This document shows, one piece after another, positions 11,106-23,794 of a stretch of 64,000 nt of DNA. The DNA comes from Manis javanica (Eukaryota > Chordata > Mammalia > Pholidota > Manidae). The position numbers and the translations under genes are program-made. How positions within the stretch are numbered: the first letter of the stretch is position 1; each line of letters begins with the position of its first letter. The notes below the pieces were generated by a model, which ran no database searches, was not told the origin of the DNA, and saw nothing but the letters and a program-made list of their open reading frames with translations. The stretch covers positions 166,319,401-166,383,400 of the forward strand of contig NC_133158.1 in the NCBI RefSeq assembly GCF_040802235.1, given 5' to 3'.

Positions 11106-12597
11106 CACTGAGGCCCCTCGCAATATACTTTCCTCTTAGCATGGCCTTCGCTGCGTCCCAGAGATTTTTGCAGTGTTGAATTCTTGTTGTCATTTGTCTC
11201 CATATATTGCCTGATCTCTGTTTTTATTTGGTCATTAATCCATTGGTTATATAGGAGCATATTATTAAGCCTCCATGTGTTTGTGGGATTTTTCATTTTC
11301 TTTGCGTAATTATTTGTAGATTCGTACCTTTGTGATCTGAGAAGCTGGTTGGTACAATTTCAATCATTTGAATTTCCTGAGGCTCTTTTTGTGGCCTAGT
11401 ATATGATCTATTCTTGAAAATGTTCCATGTGCAATTAAGAAGAATGTGTATCCTGCTGCTTTTGATGGAGTGTTCTGTAGATGTATTTTAGGTCCATCTG
11501 TTCTAATGTGATGTTCAGTGCTTCTGTCTCCTTACTTATTTTCTGTCTGGTTGATCAATCCTTTGGAGTGAGTGGAGTGTTGAAGTCTCCTAAAATGAAT
11601 GTACTGCATTCTCTTTCTGTTAGTATTTGTTTTGCATATGTAGGTGATCCTGTGTTGGGTGTATAGATATTTAGAATGGTTGTATCCTCTTGTTGGATTG
11701 ACTCCTTTATCATTATGTAATATCTTTCCTTGTCTCTTGTGGCTTTCTTTGTTTTAAAGTCTATTTTGTCTGATACTAGTACTGCAACTCCTGCTTTTTC
11801 CCCCCCTATTAGTTGCATGAAATATCTTTTTCCATCCCTTCACATTTAGTCTGTGTATGTCTTTGGGTTTAAAGTGAGTCTCTTGTAGGCCACACATAGC
11901 TGGGTCTTGTTTTTTTATCCATTCAGTGACTATGCCTTTTGATTGGTGCATTCAGACTATTTCCACTTAGGGTGATTATTGATAAGTATGTACTTACTGC
12001 CATTGCAGGCTTTAGATTCGTGGTTACCAAAGGTTCAAGGGTAACTTCCTTACTATCTGAGAGTCTAACTTAACTCACTTAGTATGCTATTACAAGCACA
12101 ATCGAAAAGGTTTTTTTCTCCTTTTTCTTCCTCCTCCATTCTTTATATATCAGGTATCATATTCTGTACTCTTTGTCTATCCCTTGACTGACTTTGGGGG
12201 TAGTTGATTGAACTTTGCATCTGCTTTGTAATTAATTGTTCTACTTTATTTACTGTGATTTTCCTTCCCTTGGTCATAGCTATTTAGCCTTAAGAATGCT
12301 TCCATGTATAGCCTCCAAAATACACTGTAAAGACAGTTTGTGGCAGGTAAATTCTCTCAACTTTTGCTTATCTGGAAAGTGTTTAATCCCTCCTTCAAAT
12401 TTAAATGATAATCTTCCCAGGTAGAGTATTGTTGGTTCAAGGGCCTTCTGCTTCATTGTATAAATATATCATGCCACTCCCTTCTGACCTGTAAGGTTTT
12501 CTCCTAAAAAGTCTGATGTTAGCCTGATGGGCTTTCCTTTGTATGTGATCTTATTTCTCTCTCTGGCTGCTTTTAATACTCTGTCCTTATTCTTGAT
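11106..12597 (-). mobile_element. Outer LINE-1, ORF2 5' half, antisense
   Basis: Antisense ORF2 including the endonuclease. On the minus strand CGLQETHFKPKDIHRLNVKG, an endonuclease motif block, lies near 11840-11900, and GDFNTPLTPKD near 11555-11590. It continues into the ORF1/ORF2 junction near 12000-12590. The same element resumes at 14190 after an inner L1. Its 3' half is missing at 11106. Confidence 0.85.
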
Positions 12598-14189
12598 CTT
12601 TTTTTTTTTGTCATCATTAATGTACAATTACTTGAACACTGTGGTTACTAGATTCCCCCTACTATCAAGTCCCCTCCACATACCCCATTACAGTCACTAT
12701 CCATCAGCGTAGTAAGATGCTATAGAATCATTACTTGTCTTCTCTGTATATACTGCCTTCCCCATGTCTGCACCCCCTACTTTGTGTGCTAATCATAATG
12801 CCCCATTTTCCCCCTTATCCCTCCCTTCCCACCCATCCTCTCCAGTCCCTTTCCCTTTGGTAACTGTTAGTTCATTCTTGGGTTCTGTGAGTCTGCTGCT
12901 GTTTTGTTCCTTCAGTTTTTGTTTTGCTGTTAAACGCCACAGATGAGTGAAATCATTTGATACTTGTCTTTCTCTGCCTGGCTTAGTTCACTGAGCATAA
13001 TACCCTGTAGCTCCATCCATGTTGTTGCAAATGGTAGGATTTGTTTTCTTCTTATGGCTGAATAATATACTATTGTGTATATGTACCACATCTTCTTTAT
13101 CCATTCATCTACCATGGACACTTAGGTTGCTTCCATTTCTTGGCTGATGTAAATAGTGCTGCGATAAACATAGGAGTGCATCTGTCTTTTTCAAGCTGGG
13201 CTGCTGCATTCTTAGGGTAAATTTCAAGGAGTGCATTTCCTGGGTCAAATGGTATTTCTATTTTGAGTTTTTTAAGATTCCTCCATACTGCTTTCCACAA
13301 TGGTTGAACTAATTTACATTCCTACAAACAGTGTAGGAGGGTTCCCGTTTCTCCACATCCTCGCCAACATTTGTTGTTTGTCTTTTGTATGTTGGCCATC
13401 CTAACTGGTGTGAGGTGATATCTCATTGTGGTTTTAATTTGCATTTCTCTGATGACTAGCGATGTGGAGCATCTTTTCATGTGTCTGTTGGCCATCTGAA
13501 TTTCTTCTTTGGAGAACTGTCTGTTCAGCAACTCTGTGTATTTTTTAATTGGATTATTTACTTTTTCTTTGTTGAGGTGTGTGAGTTCTTTATATATTTT
13601 GGATATCAACCCTTTATCAGATCTGTCATTTATGAATATATTCTCCCATACTGTAGGATGTCTTTTTGTTCTACTGATGGTGTCCTTTGCTGTACAGAAG
13701 CTTTTTAGTTTGATATAATCTCACTTCTTCATTTTTGCTTTTGTTTCCCTTGCCCGGGGACATATGTTCATGACAAAGTTGCTCATGTTTATGTCCAAGA
13801 GATTTTTGCCTATATTTTTTTCTAAGAGTTTTATGGTTTCATGACTTATGTTCAGGTCTTTGATCCATTTTGAGTTTAGTTTTGTGTATGGGCTTAGACA
13901 ATAATCCAGTTTCATTCTCTTACAGCAGCTTTCCAGTTTTGCTAACACCAGCTGTTGAAGAGGCTGTCATTTCCCCATTGTATATCCATGGCTCCTTTAT
14001 CCTATATTAATTGACCATATATGCTTGGGTTTATACCTGGACTCTCTAGTCTGTCCCACTGGTCTATGTGTCTGTTCTTGTGCCAGTACCAAATTGTCTT
14101 GATTACTGTGGCTCTGTAGTAGAGCTTGAAGTCAGGGAGCATAATTCCGCCTGCTTTATTCTTCCTTCTCAGGATTGCTTTGGCTATTT
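12598..14189 (-). mobile_element. Inner LINE-1 inserted into the outer L1, antisense
   Basis: The poly(A) end is the T-run at 12600-12611, followed by the 3' UTR (GTCATCATTAATGTACAATT) and ORF2 C-terminal half up to about 14189. The flanks carry a near-perfect duplication: CTTATTCTTGATCTT at 12586-12600 and CTTATCCTTGATCTT at 14198-14212 (borders approximate). This proves insertion into the outer L1. It is 5'-truncated and frameshifted. Confidence 0.85.
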
Positions 14190-15728
14190 GGGTCTTCTTA
14201 TCCTTGATCTTTGCCATTTTAATTATTATATGTCTTGGAGTTGTCTTCCTTGGGTCCCTTTTGTGGGGAGATGTGTGCACCTCCATGGCCTGAGAGACTT
14301 ATCTCCTTCCCCCAATTGCAGAGGTTTTCAGTAATTACCTCTTCAGAGACACTTTCTATCCCTTTTTTGCTCTATCTCTTCCTCTCCTGGTACTCCTATA
14401 ATGTGAATATTGTTCCTTTTGGATTGGTCGCACAGTTCTCTCAATATTCTTTCTTTGGTAAAGATCCTTTTTTCACTCTGTGCCTCAGCTTCTTCATATT
14501 CCTCTTCTCTAATTTTCATACCATTTACCGTTTCCTCTACTATATCTAATCTGTTTTTAAATCCCTCCATTGTATGTTTCATTTCAGATACGGAATTTCA
14601 TAATGATTGAATCTCCTTCTTAAATTCATCCCTGAGTTCTTGAATATTTTTCTGTATCTCCATGAGCATGTGTATGATTTTTATTTTGAAAATTCTTTCA
14701 GAAAGATTGATGAGTTCAGTTTCACTTGACTCTTTCTGGTGCTTGTGGGATTTGGGTTTGAACCAGGTTCCTTTGACTTTTTATATTTGTATGTGGTGCC
14801 CTCTACTGCCCAGAAGCTCTGCTCTCTGGAGCTGCTCAGCCCCTCTAGTGATGTAAGGGCCCACAGGGGAGTGGCTCTGGTGCCTGGAGGGAGGAAAGAG
14901 CTGTTACCAGCTCATGGCTGTTGTGCCTACCTCGACTGCCTGAACCACTGGGCTGAACACACAGGTGTAAGCCTCTATGCTTTGCATTTTTAGGCAGGCC
15001 TTCCCTCCGGCTGTCATTACACCAGGGCAGGGGCTTCAGGTTTCCGAGCCAGTGTAGGCCAGCTGGGAGTAAGGTGCAGCATGCTGCGCATCACAATGTG
15101 GGGCCTTGGAGCTGCATAGCCAGCCAGGGGCATGGAGTGCCTGAAGCTCCTGAAGGCTCCCAACCTGCCAGGCAGAGCATGCCCAGACAACCTTGTCCAC
15201 CTGTCCCTTCTCCTGAGCAGCAAGCTCTGTGCAATCCCCACCCCTTCAGCAGCCCTCTTGCTGCTAGGAAGCCTCTCAGACCACCTGCCTTTCCTTTGTC
15301 CCAGAGCAGCTGGATGTAGATTCTGGTCCTCCACAAACAGCTGGAATCTCAATCTCTCTAGGTAATCCGCCTGTCTTAGCTTTCCAACCCCACTAATCTC
15401 CAGAGCACATGCAATGGAGGTTTGTGCTCCCAGAGCAGATCTCCAAGGCTGGGTGTTCAACAGACCCAGGGCTCCACCCCCAACCCACTCTGTTTATCTT
15501 CCTCCCTCTGGTGAGCTGGGGTGGGAGAAGGGCTTCTGTTCTGCCTGGTCATGTTACACTACCCTGTTCCATTAGGTTTGTTCTTTTCTCCAGGTGTATG
15601 CACTCTGGCACAGGCTACTTCCCTGTTGTTGCTCTTTCAGAATTAGTTGTATTAATTATATTTTCATATTATATGTGGCTTTGGGAGGAGGCCTTTGTCA
15701 TACCTCTCACTCCACCATCTTTATTCTC
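14190..15728 (-). mobile_element. Outer LINE-1, ORF1 and 5' UTR, antisense
   Basis: This continues the outer element: ORF1 antisense (RRM-like and coiled-coil parts; minus strand MKHTMEGFKNRLDIVEETVN near 14520-14582) and then a GC-rich 5' UTR. The end at about 15715-15728 reads CTCACTCCACCATCTTTATT, the complement of the family's start. The 5' UTR holds long chance open frames on both strands (for example 15017-15460, minus), which I do not annotate as genes. Confidence 0.85.
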
Positions 15729-16080
15729 ACTCCCAGGAAATCCCAATTTCTTTAAAAAATATTTTCTATGATTATACTTTGAGTTTTGAATCAGGCAGAT
15801 CTTAATTCTGAATGTGAAGACAGTGCATGCATGAAAAAATCTGTAACATATTTTAAGCTTAAACATGGTAATTGGTGGGTCAAGAGCATTAGAAATACCA
15901 TGTGACTTGTTTTAAGAGTCCAAGAAAATGCAGGTGGAATTCCAGAAAACGTAATGCTATAGGAGGTAGCAAAATCCTTCCTCCCAGAAATTTCTGGATC
16001 AGCATGAGCTAAGATGTCATTCCAAGTGCCCCACATTCTGTAGACAAGAATGGAAGAAAATGTAGACAGGAATGGAGGAA
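15729..16080. other. Unassigned spacer
   Basis: No coding or repeat signal that I can name. Confidence 0.35.
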
Positions 16081-16480
16081 AATGTCAAGAGGTGATTCAT
16101 GCATCCTTACTTTAAATGTGACCTGGTAGCGTGGAAGGCAGAAGCAGGCCTTCCTCTGAGTTAACAGGTGCAATCTGGTACACCCAGGGGTGTGGAGGGT
16201 CAGATGTGATGTCGCCCTGAAAGTGTCATCACCAGAGACTGATAGCACCAGACGTGAGAAGTGACTACACTGGATATGAGATCAATCTGGAAGTGACATC
16301 ATTATGAGCCTGTGTCTATAAGTTGTGCTCAGAAAATAAACTGCATCACTTTTCTGTCATCTGTGGGCTTTATTTTTCTCTGTGTTTTCCTTAAGCTCCT
16401 CATCCACTCCACTCATGTTCAGCTGGTTTGTGAAGCTGGTCTCTGCACATGGGCAGACCAGTTCATCAAGGTTAACCATT
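16081..16480 (+). repeat. Possible LTR (family B)
   Basis: A stretch with LTR-like layout: CTATAAGTTGTGCTCAG followed by AATAAACTGC (16336-16341 for AATAAA) and a downstream GT/T-rich region (GTCATCTGTGGGCTTTATTTT). No matching partner was seen in the window, and both borders are uncertain. Confidence 0.4.
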
Positions 16481-17127
16481 ATCTCCCTAGAAATGAGACT
16501 ATTTGAGTGGTATGCATCTGTGCCAGTACATAAGATCTTAATTTATGGTTAAATTGAATGATATCTCTCAGTATTCCATAGGAAACACTTTTGTACTCTG
16601 TAAGAATAAAAAAATTCATAACATACAAATTTTCACAGTTTGCCAGGTGTAATTATTGGCAGGGAGGATGGGAACAAAAATAGTAGAGGACAGAGAAGGT
16701 GTTTGGGGGTGTTGGCCACAAGAAGAAAAAGATGAAGAGCGAGAGAATCTGGTGAGAGAGAGCGCAAGGTGTTACCTTAGAACAGGGTAAGACCATGCAC
16801 ATTGATCCATGTGGCCGAGCAGAATAAAAGAACAAAAGCCAGCATTTGTGAGACACCCACCGTATGCCAGGTGGAATGTTAAGCTCTGGTTGTGCAACAC
16901 TTCATTTCATTTATTTGAAAGCAAAGAAAAAAAACAAAATAAGGTGAGCTTCCCAACACTATTAGAATTGGGTGGCCAAAGGGGATTTTTCATGGTTTTC
17001 TCCAGCTTTAAAAACTCAAAGACCATTTTTAATGTGTATGGCATTTTTCCCATCATAATCTGGCATGGTGCCCACTCATTGACTAAACAAATATGCCAGA
17101 CTTTTTTTTGAGTGTGAAGCATTTTTC
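16481..17127. other. Unassigned spacer
   Basis: No gene seen. The segment near 16830-16930 (GCATTTGTGAGACACCCACCG...) looks like an old L2 or MIR-related remnant on the + strand, with low certainty. Confidence 0.35.
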
Positions 17128-17500
17128 TAAATTAAGGTAACATTGATACAGAATCTTATGAAGGTTTCACATTGTGGTTGCATTCACACATATTATCAAG
17201 TCCCCCGCACATACCCCAGTGCAGTCACTGTCCATCAGCATAGTAAGATCCTACAAAGTCACTACTTGTCTTTGTGCTATACTTTGTTCCCTGCGCCCCC
17301 CCTATGTTATGTGTGCTAATCATAGTACCCTTTCATCCCCTTCTCCCTTTGGTAACCACTAGTCCATATTGGGTTCTGTGAGTCTGCTGCTGTTTTGTTC
17401 CTTCAGTTTTTGCTTTGTTGTTATACTCCACAGATGAGTGAATTCATTTGGTACTTGTCTTTCTCTGCTTGGCTTATTTCACTGAATATAACACCTCTAA
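17128..17500 (-). mobile_element. LINE-1 3' UTR fragment, antisense
   Basis: It matches the start of the other antisense copies (AAGGTAACATTGATACAG..., TTATCAAGTCCCC..., GTCACTGTCCATCAGCATAGTAAG) and then breaks near 17500 within the end of ORF2. Only a few hundred bases of the 3' end are present. Confidence 0.8.
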
Positions 17501-17744
17501 GCCATGTAGAAAATGAGACACCCCAGCCATTTCTCACTCTCAGGCATACAAAGATGATGATGGCCATGCTTTTAATAGACCATGACAGAGAGTTGTGGTG
17601 TCTTCTAGTGATGATTTTCCCAAATCTTGGGCTCTGGCTAATATTTTAACAGAAAATTTTCCTCCAGGGGCACTTAACAGTTCTATAGGTACACAAGGAA
17701 ACAAGAATTGAAATTAAAATCCATGCTCTTCTTTGACTTGATAG
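17501..17744. other. Spacer between opposing L1 copies
   Basis: Unassigned sequence. Its last 15 bases before the next L1 (17745-17759) are the target-site duplication of that element. Confidence 0.4.
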
Positions 17745-19891
17745 AAAAGATGGCAGAGAAATACAAGGCATCCAGGTTGGTAAAGAGGAAGTCAGACTGT
17801 CACTATTTGCAGATGATGTGATATGGTACATAAAAAACTAAAGACTCCACTCCAAAACTACTAGGACTAATATCTGAATTCAGGAAAGTTGCAGGATACA
17901 AAATTAATACACAGAAATCTGTTGCTTTCCTATACACTAATGATAAATTAGCAGAAAGAAAGATCAGGAAAACAATTCCATTCACAATTACATCAAAAAG
18001 AATAAAATACCTAGGAATAAACCTAACCAAGGAAGTGAAAGACCTATACCATGAAAACTACAAGACACACTTAAGAGAAATTAAAGAGGACACTAACAAA
18101 TGGAACTCATCCCATGCTTTTGGCTAGGAAAAATTAATATTGTCAAAATGGCCATCCTTCCTAAAGCAATCTACAGATTAAATGCAATCCCTATCAAATT
18201 ACCAACAACATTCTTCAACGAACTGGAACAAATAGTTTTAAAATTCATATGGAACTAAAAAGACCCTGAATAACCAAAGCAATCCCGAGAAAGAAGAAGA
18301 GAGCAGAGGGTATTTCACTTACCAACTTCAAGCTGTACTACAAAACAACAGTAATCAAGACAATTTGGTACTGTCACAAGAACAGAGCCACTGACCAGTG
18401 GAACAGAATAAACAGTCCAGACATTAACCCAAACATATATGGTCAATTAATATACGATAAAGGAGCCATGGTCATACAATGGGGAAATGACAGCCTCTTC
18501 AACAACTGGTGCTGGCAAAACTGGACAGCTACATGTAAAAGATGAACCTGGATCATTGTCTAAACCCATACCCAAAAGTAAATTCAAAATGGATCAAAGT
18601 CATGAAACCGTAAAACTCCTGGAAGAAAATATAGGCAAAAATCCCTTGGACATAAACATGAGTGACTTCTTCATGAACATATCTCCCTGGGCAAAGGAAA
18701 CAAAAGCAAAAATGAACAAATGGGAATATATCAAGCTGAAAAGCTTATGTACAGCAAAGGACACCACCAAGAGAACAAAAAGGCATCCTACAGTATGGGA
18801 GAATATATTCACAAATGACAGATACAATAAATGGTTGACATCCAAAATATACAAAGATCTCACACACCTCAACAAACAGAAAGCAAATAATCCAATTAAA
18901 AAATGGGCAGAGGACCTGAACAGACATTTCTCTAAAGAAGAAATTCAGATGGCCAACAGGCACATGAAAAGATGCTCCACATCGCTACTCATCAGAGAAA
19001 TGCAAATTAAAACCACAACGAAATATCACCTCACACTGGTAAGGATCGCCACCATCTAAAAGACAAACAAACAAGAAATGTTGGCAAGGTTGTGGAGAAA
19101 GGGCAACCCTCCTACAATGCTGGTGGAAATGTAAATTAGTTCAACCATTGTGGAAAGCTGTATGGAGGTTCCTCCAAAAGCTCAAAATAAAAGTACCATT
19201 TGACCCAGGAATTCCACTTACAGGAATTTACCCTAAGAATGCAGCAGCCCAGTTTGAGAAAGACAGATGCACCCCTATGTTTATTACAGCACTATTTACA
19301 ACAGCCAAGAAATGGAAGCCACCTCAGTGTCCATCAGTGGATGAGTGGATAAAGAAGTGGTACATGTACACAATGGAATATTATTCAGCCATAAGAAGAA
19401 AACAAATCCTACCATTTGCAACAACATGGATGGAGCTAGAGGGTATTATGCTCAGTGAAATAAGCCAGGTGGAGAAAGACAAGTATCAAATGATTTCACT
19501 CATCTGTGGAGTATAAGAACAAAGAAAAAACTGAAGGAACAAAACAGCAGAAACACAGAACCCAAGAATGAACTAACAGTTTCCAAAGGGGAAGGAACTG
19601 GGGAGGATGGATGGGAAGGGAGGGATAAGGCGGGGGTGGGTCAAGAAAGGGGGCCTTACAATTAGCATGTATAATGGGGATGGCATGGGGAGGGCTGTGC
19701 AACACAGAGAAGACAAGTAGTGACTCTACAGCATCTTACTACACTGATGGACAATGACTAATGGGGTTTGTGGGAGGGACTTGGTGATGGGGGAAGACTG
19801 GTGAACATGTTCCTCATGTAACTGTAGATTAATTATACCAAAATAAAAAAAAAGAGAAAGAAAAAAACATAATAAAAAAAGATGGCAGAGA
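17745..19891 (+). mobile_element. LINE-1, 5'-truncated, with 15-bp target duplication
   Basis: The L1 body starts at 17760 inside ORF2, just before the reverse transcriptase active site. It runs through ORF2's C-terminal half, the cysteine-rich end, and a 3' UTR of the local young family to an A-rich tail at 19840-19880. The sequence AAAAGATGGCAGAGA occurs at 17745-17759 and again at 19877-19891, a target duplication. The 18487-19059 open frame is a surviving piece of ORF2; stops and frameshifts elsewhere make the copy inactive. Confidence 0.9.
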
Positions 19892-19924
19892 TTAAGACAG
19901 CTGTGTACACATAATGGAAAGGAG

Positions 19925-21350
19925 TAGTGTTGGGGGGAGGGCGTTGTGTATTTTCCTAGGTTCTTGTCCCTGCCACAACAAAGAACTGAAGGGCAGAGAC
20001 ACAGTAGTGAAACAGAGTAAAAATTTTATTTAAAAATTTACTTAGAAAGTGCATGCGACCTCAGAGTGAGGAATGCCCTGAAGGTTGGGGTTTCTTCCCT
20101 TTTAAGGATTTTTCAGGAATGTGACAGGGCTAGGGGTGTGGACTTGTTAAGTGGTCCTGTTAGGGAGAGTTCAGGTGATGCAGGGAAGTCAGGATAAAGG
20201 AAGGAATTCATTAAAGTAAGAGTGTTAGGGAATGACAGAATTGAATGACAAAGGAAGTTCATTGAACAGCTACTCAGCATAGGGCACGACCCCTGCTAAC
20301 TCCTTAAGGCAGGGTCACCTGGCTTCCAGCATCTGCTTGGGTCTACCTGCCGGTGTGGGAACGGAGTCCCTACCACCCCACGCGTTGGGGGAGCTGCAGA
20401 GCACTGGATGGAGTGGCATTATGTTCTGCGAACTTCCTATAGGTAAAGAAGGGAGACTTTCAGGCAGGTTACGGAATAAAAAGCATGACTGTAAGCTGCA
20501 GTCCTGGTCACCCAGGCGACGGTAATTTGCCAGCCCAGGTCTGAGCTCCCAGCAGGCCCTCCTTACTTGTCTGAGATAGGATAGAGTGAAGGTTAAAGCC
20601 AGAATTCAGAGGATTAGAATGACAAAGCAAAGGAATAAAACACTTACTACTGGGAAGGCGCAGAGACTGTGTTTAAGTGAGAAGTTTATTTAAGGCGAAA
20701 GGAGCACAGTTGGAGTGAAATCAGAGAGGAGGCACCCCTGAAAGGTTGAAAAAAAGAGAAAGGTTAAAGTTAAAAGGTTACGCACTGACAAAGTGCGGGC
20801 AACCTCAGAGAGAGGAGAGCCCCGAAAGGCTGGGAGGGGGGTTCCCCTTTTAAGGATTCTTTAGGAGTATGAGTAAGGGCTGGGGGTGCATGAAAGGGTA
20901 TCTTGCTATGACCCTCCTTACCCCAGAATGACCCAGGAGACACAGGCCCATGCAAGAGATTTTATTATCTAAAAGAGAAAATGGCTGAGCTCCTGGGTGA
21001 GTAAGCGTGTTTTTAAGGAGTAGGGGTAGGGTGTGTTCTGTGTTGGTGATTGGATCTTAAGGCGTGGGTGACCATCTGGTGGTGGTGATTGGATCTTAAG
21101 GGGTGGGGGTCTTAGCATGCCAGAATTTGCAGACTTGTTAAATGGTCTTTGAATACTTAGAATTAACACAAGGAACTTTCTGCTCTGATTTCTCCATGGG
21201 ATGCCAGTATCCTGGTCTGGGAGTGTATCAAACAGGCTGCCAAGGTGGGCTGAGTTACTGTCTGCTAAAGAGTAAGAGTTAAGAATCTTACATTTTTAAC
21301 TTCCTGGGTATTAAAATACAATCTTTAAGATGGAATCCTTCCTGCCTTTC
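19925..21350 (-). repeat. LTR family C, composite copy
   Basis: On the + strand it opens TGTTGGGGGGAGG and carries the CCACAACAAAGAA...GGGCAGAGACACAGTAGTGAA block (19976-20008), also seen at 21852-22018 and in 30495-31100. A minus strand poly(A) signal is near 20026-20034. A second version of the same landmarks (AACCTCAGAGAGAGGAGAGCCC) recurs at 20800-20822, so two LTR-like units or one duplicated LTR lie here. The outer border near 21350 is approximate. An ERV1-type LTR is my best guess. Confidence 0.6.
21047..21102. repeat. Short direct repeat, two copies
   Basis: GGTGATTGGATCTTAAGG occurs at about 21046-21063 and again at about 21084-21101, separated by some 20 bases, inside the family C LTR region. 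It has the look of a duplicated enhancer-like module, but function is unknown. Confidence 0.6.
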
Positions 21351-21847
21351 ACTGTTATTTATGGCTGGGCCTGCATGCTAAATTAGTTGCCTAGGTTATA
21401 AACTACTTAATTAGGGCCACACTGAGGGAAAAAAACAGCATATAGGTAAAGGTAAAAAAGTAAGCTGGGCCTGCATGATTAACACAATAAAGACATGGGC
21501 TGTGCTGAGGTACCCTTCTTTATCTGGGGAATATTCAAACATTCCAGGCCAAGTTGCTCCTGGCTTTTTTAGATTTAATTGATTAATTTTGGGTCTTTTT
21601 CTCTTTTTCACCCCGCTCATATCTATTTTCCTGCCAAAGAGTTGGAAGTAATTAGAAAGTGGTAGTATAATATATTATTATGGGACTCATATTTTATATT
21701 CACAGAAAACTGACAATCACCTGAAAGATGAACACAACACCTTCCCAATGAGTTTACTGTATCAAGATTTACAGAACTGGGGCAAGAGAGAGGAAGGAAA
21801 GGCTGACCACACACACATTGCTTTTCTTAAAGCAGAGCCATTGTTCA
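21351..21847. other. Unassigned spacer between family C copies
   Basis: No gene. It may be internal sequence of the same LTR element, but I see no retroviral protein motif. Confidence 0.35.
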
Positions 21848-22018
21848 TGGTGTTGGGGGAGAGGTGTATTTTCTTCAGGTTCTTGTCCCGGCCACAACAA
21901 AGAATTGGAAGGGCAGAGACACAGTAGTGAAGCAAAGTAAAAGTTTCATTTAAAGTTACTTATTAGAAAGTGCAGGCAACCTCAGAGAGAGGAGCGCCCT
22001 GAGAAGCTGGGGAAAGAA
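21848..22018 (-). repeat. LTR family C, partial copy cut by an L1
   Basis: TGTTGGGGGAGAGGTGTATT and the CCACAACAAAGAATTGGAAGG block match the start of the copy at 19929. The match ends at the poly(T) of the following L1. Confidence 0.65.
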
Positions 22019-23790
22019 TTTTTTTTTTTTTTTTATTAAGGTATTATTGATATATACTCTGATGAAGGTTTCACATGAAAAAGCAATGTGGTTAGTACAT
22101 TTACCCATATTACCAAGTCCCCACCCATACCCCAGTGCAGTCACTGTCCATCAGTGCAGTAAGATGCCACAGATCCACTATGTCCCTTCTCTATGATACC
22201 CTGTCTTCCCCGTGACCCCCCACACCATGTGTACCAAATATAATACCCCTCACTCCCCTTGTCCCTCCCCACCCACCCTCCCATACCCCTCCCCTTTGGT
22301 AACCACTAGTTCATTCTTGGAGTCCCTGAGTCTGCTGTGATTTTGTTTCTTCAGTTTGCTTCAGTGTTATACTCCACAAATGAGGGAAATCATTAGGCAT
22401 TTGTCTTTCTCTGCCTAGCTTATTTCACTGAGCATAATGTCCTCCAGCTCCATCCATGTTGTTGCAAATGGTAGGATTTGTTTCTTATGGTGAATAATAT
22501 TCCATTGTGGATATGTACCACATCTTTATCCATTCATCTACTGATGGACACTTAGGTTGCTTCTGTATCTTTGGTATTGTAAAAAGTGCTGCAATAAACA
22601 TAGGGGTGCATCTGTCTTTTTCAAACTGGGCTTCTGCATTCTTAGGGTAAATACCAAGGATTGGGATTCCCGGGTCAAATGGTATTTCTATTTAGTTTTT
22701 TGAGGGACCTCCATATTGCCTTACACAATGGTTGAACTAGCTTACATTCCCACCAGCAGTGTAGGAGGGTTGCCCTTTCTCCACATCCTCGCCAGCATTT
22801 GTCATTCTTAGTCTTTTCAATGCTGGTTATCCTTACTGGTGTGGTTCCATATGAATTTGCATTTCCCTGATGATTAGTGATGTGGAGCATCTTCATTTGT
22901 CTGTTGGCCATCTGAATTTTTACTTTGGAGAACTACTTCTTCATATCCTCTGCCCATTTTTTAATTGGGTTTTTTGCTTTTTGGGTGTTGAGGTGTTCTT
23001 TATGTATTTTGGATGTTAACCCCTTTTCAGATATGTCATTCTCCCATACTGTAGGATGACTTTTTGTTCTGTTGATGGTGTCCTTTGCCATACAGAAACT
23101 TTTTAGTTTGATGTAGTCCCATGAATTCATTTTTGCTTTTGTTTCCCTTGCTCGAGGAGATACCTTCAGGAAGAAGTTGCTCATGTTTATGTTCAGGAGA
23201 TTTTTGCCTATGTTGTCTTCTAAGGGTTTTATGGTTTCATGACTTACATTCAGGTCTTTGATCCATTCTGAGTTTACTTTTGTGTATGGGGTTAAACAAT
23301 AATCCAGTTTCATTCTCTTGCATGTAGCTGTCCAGTTTTGCCAACACCAGCTGTTGAAGAGGCTATTTCCCCATTGTATGTCCATGGCTCCTTTACCATA
23401 TATTAATTGACCATATATGTTTGGGTTAATATCTGGACACTAGAGTCTATGGGTCTGTTCTTGTGCCAGTACCAAATTGTCTTGATTACTGTGGCTTTGT
23501 AGTAGAGCTTGAAGTTGGAGAGCATAATCCCCCAGCTTTATTCTTCTTTCTCGGGATTGCTTTGGCTATTCGGGGTCTTTTGTGCTTCCTTATGAATTTC
23601 AGAATGATTTTCTCTAGTTCGTTGAAGAATGCTGTTGGTTTTTTGATAGGATTTGCATTGAATGTGTAGATTGCTTTAGGCAGAAGGGCCATTTTGACAA
23701 TATTAATTCTTCCTATCCATGAGTGTGGGATGTGTTTCCATTTATTGGATCTTCTTTAATTTCTCTCATGAGTGTCTTCTAGTGTTCAGG
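22019..23790 (-). mobile_element. LINE-1, 5'-truncated, antisense
   Basis: The T-run at 22019-22035 is the poly(A) tail. It is followed by the 3' UTR, the ORF2 C-terminal end ([20 protein letters not shown] antisense near 22770-22830) and the thumb/RT-side region up to about 23790. Several frameshifts are present. Confidence 0.85.
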
Positions 23791-23794
23791 GTAT

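Noticed and set aside
15017-15460. 147-codon open frame on the minus strand
   Set aside because: It lies in the GC-rich 5' UTR of the antisense L1, overlapped by other long frames on both strands, with no domain. GC-rich UTRs give such frames by chance.
18487-19059. 190-codon open frame that looks like a gene
   Set aside because: It is a surviving piece of L1 ORF2 inside a bounded L1 insertion.
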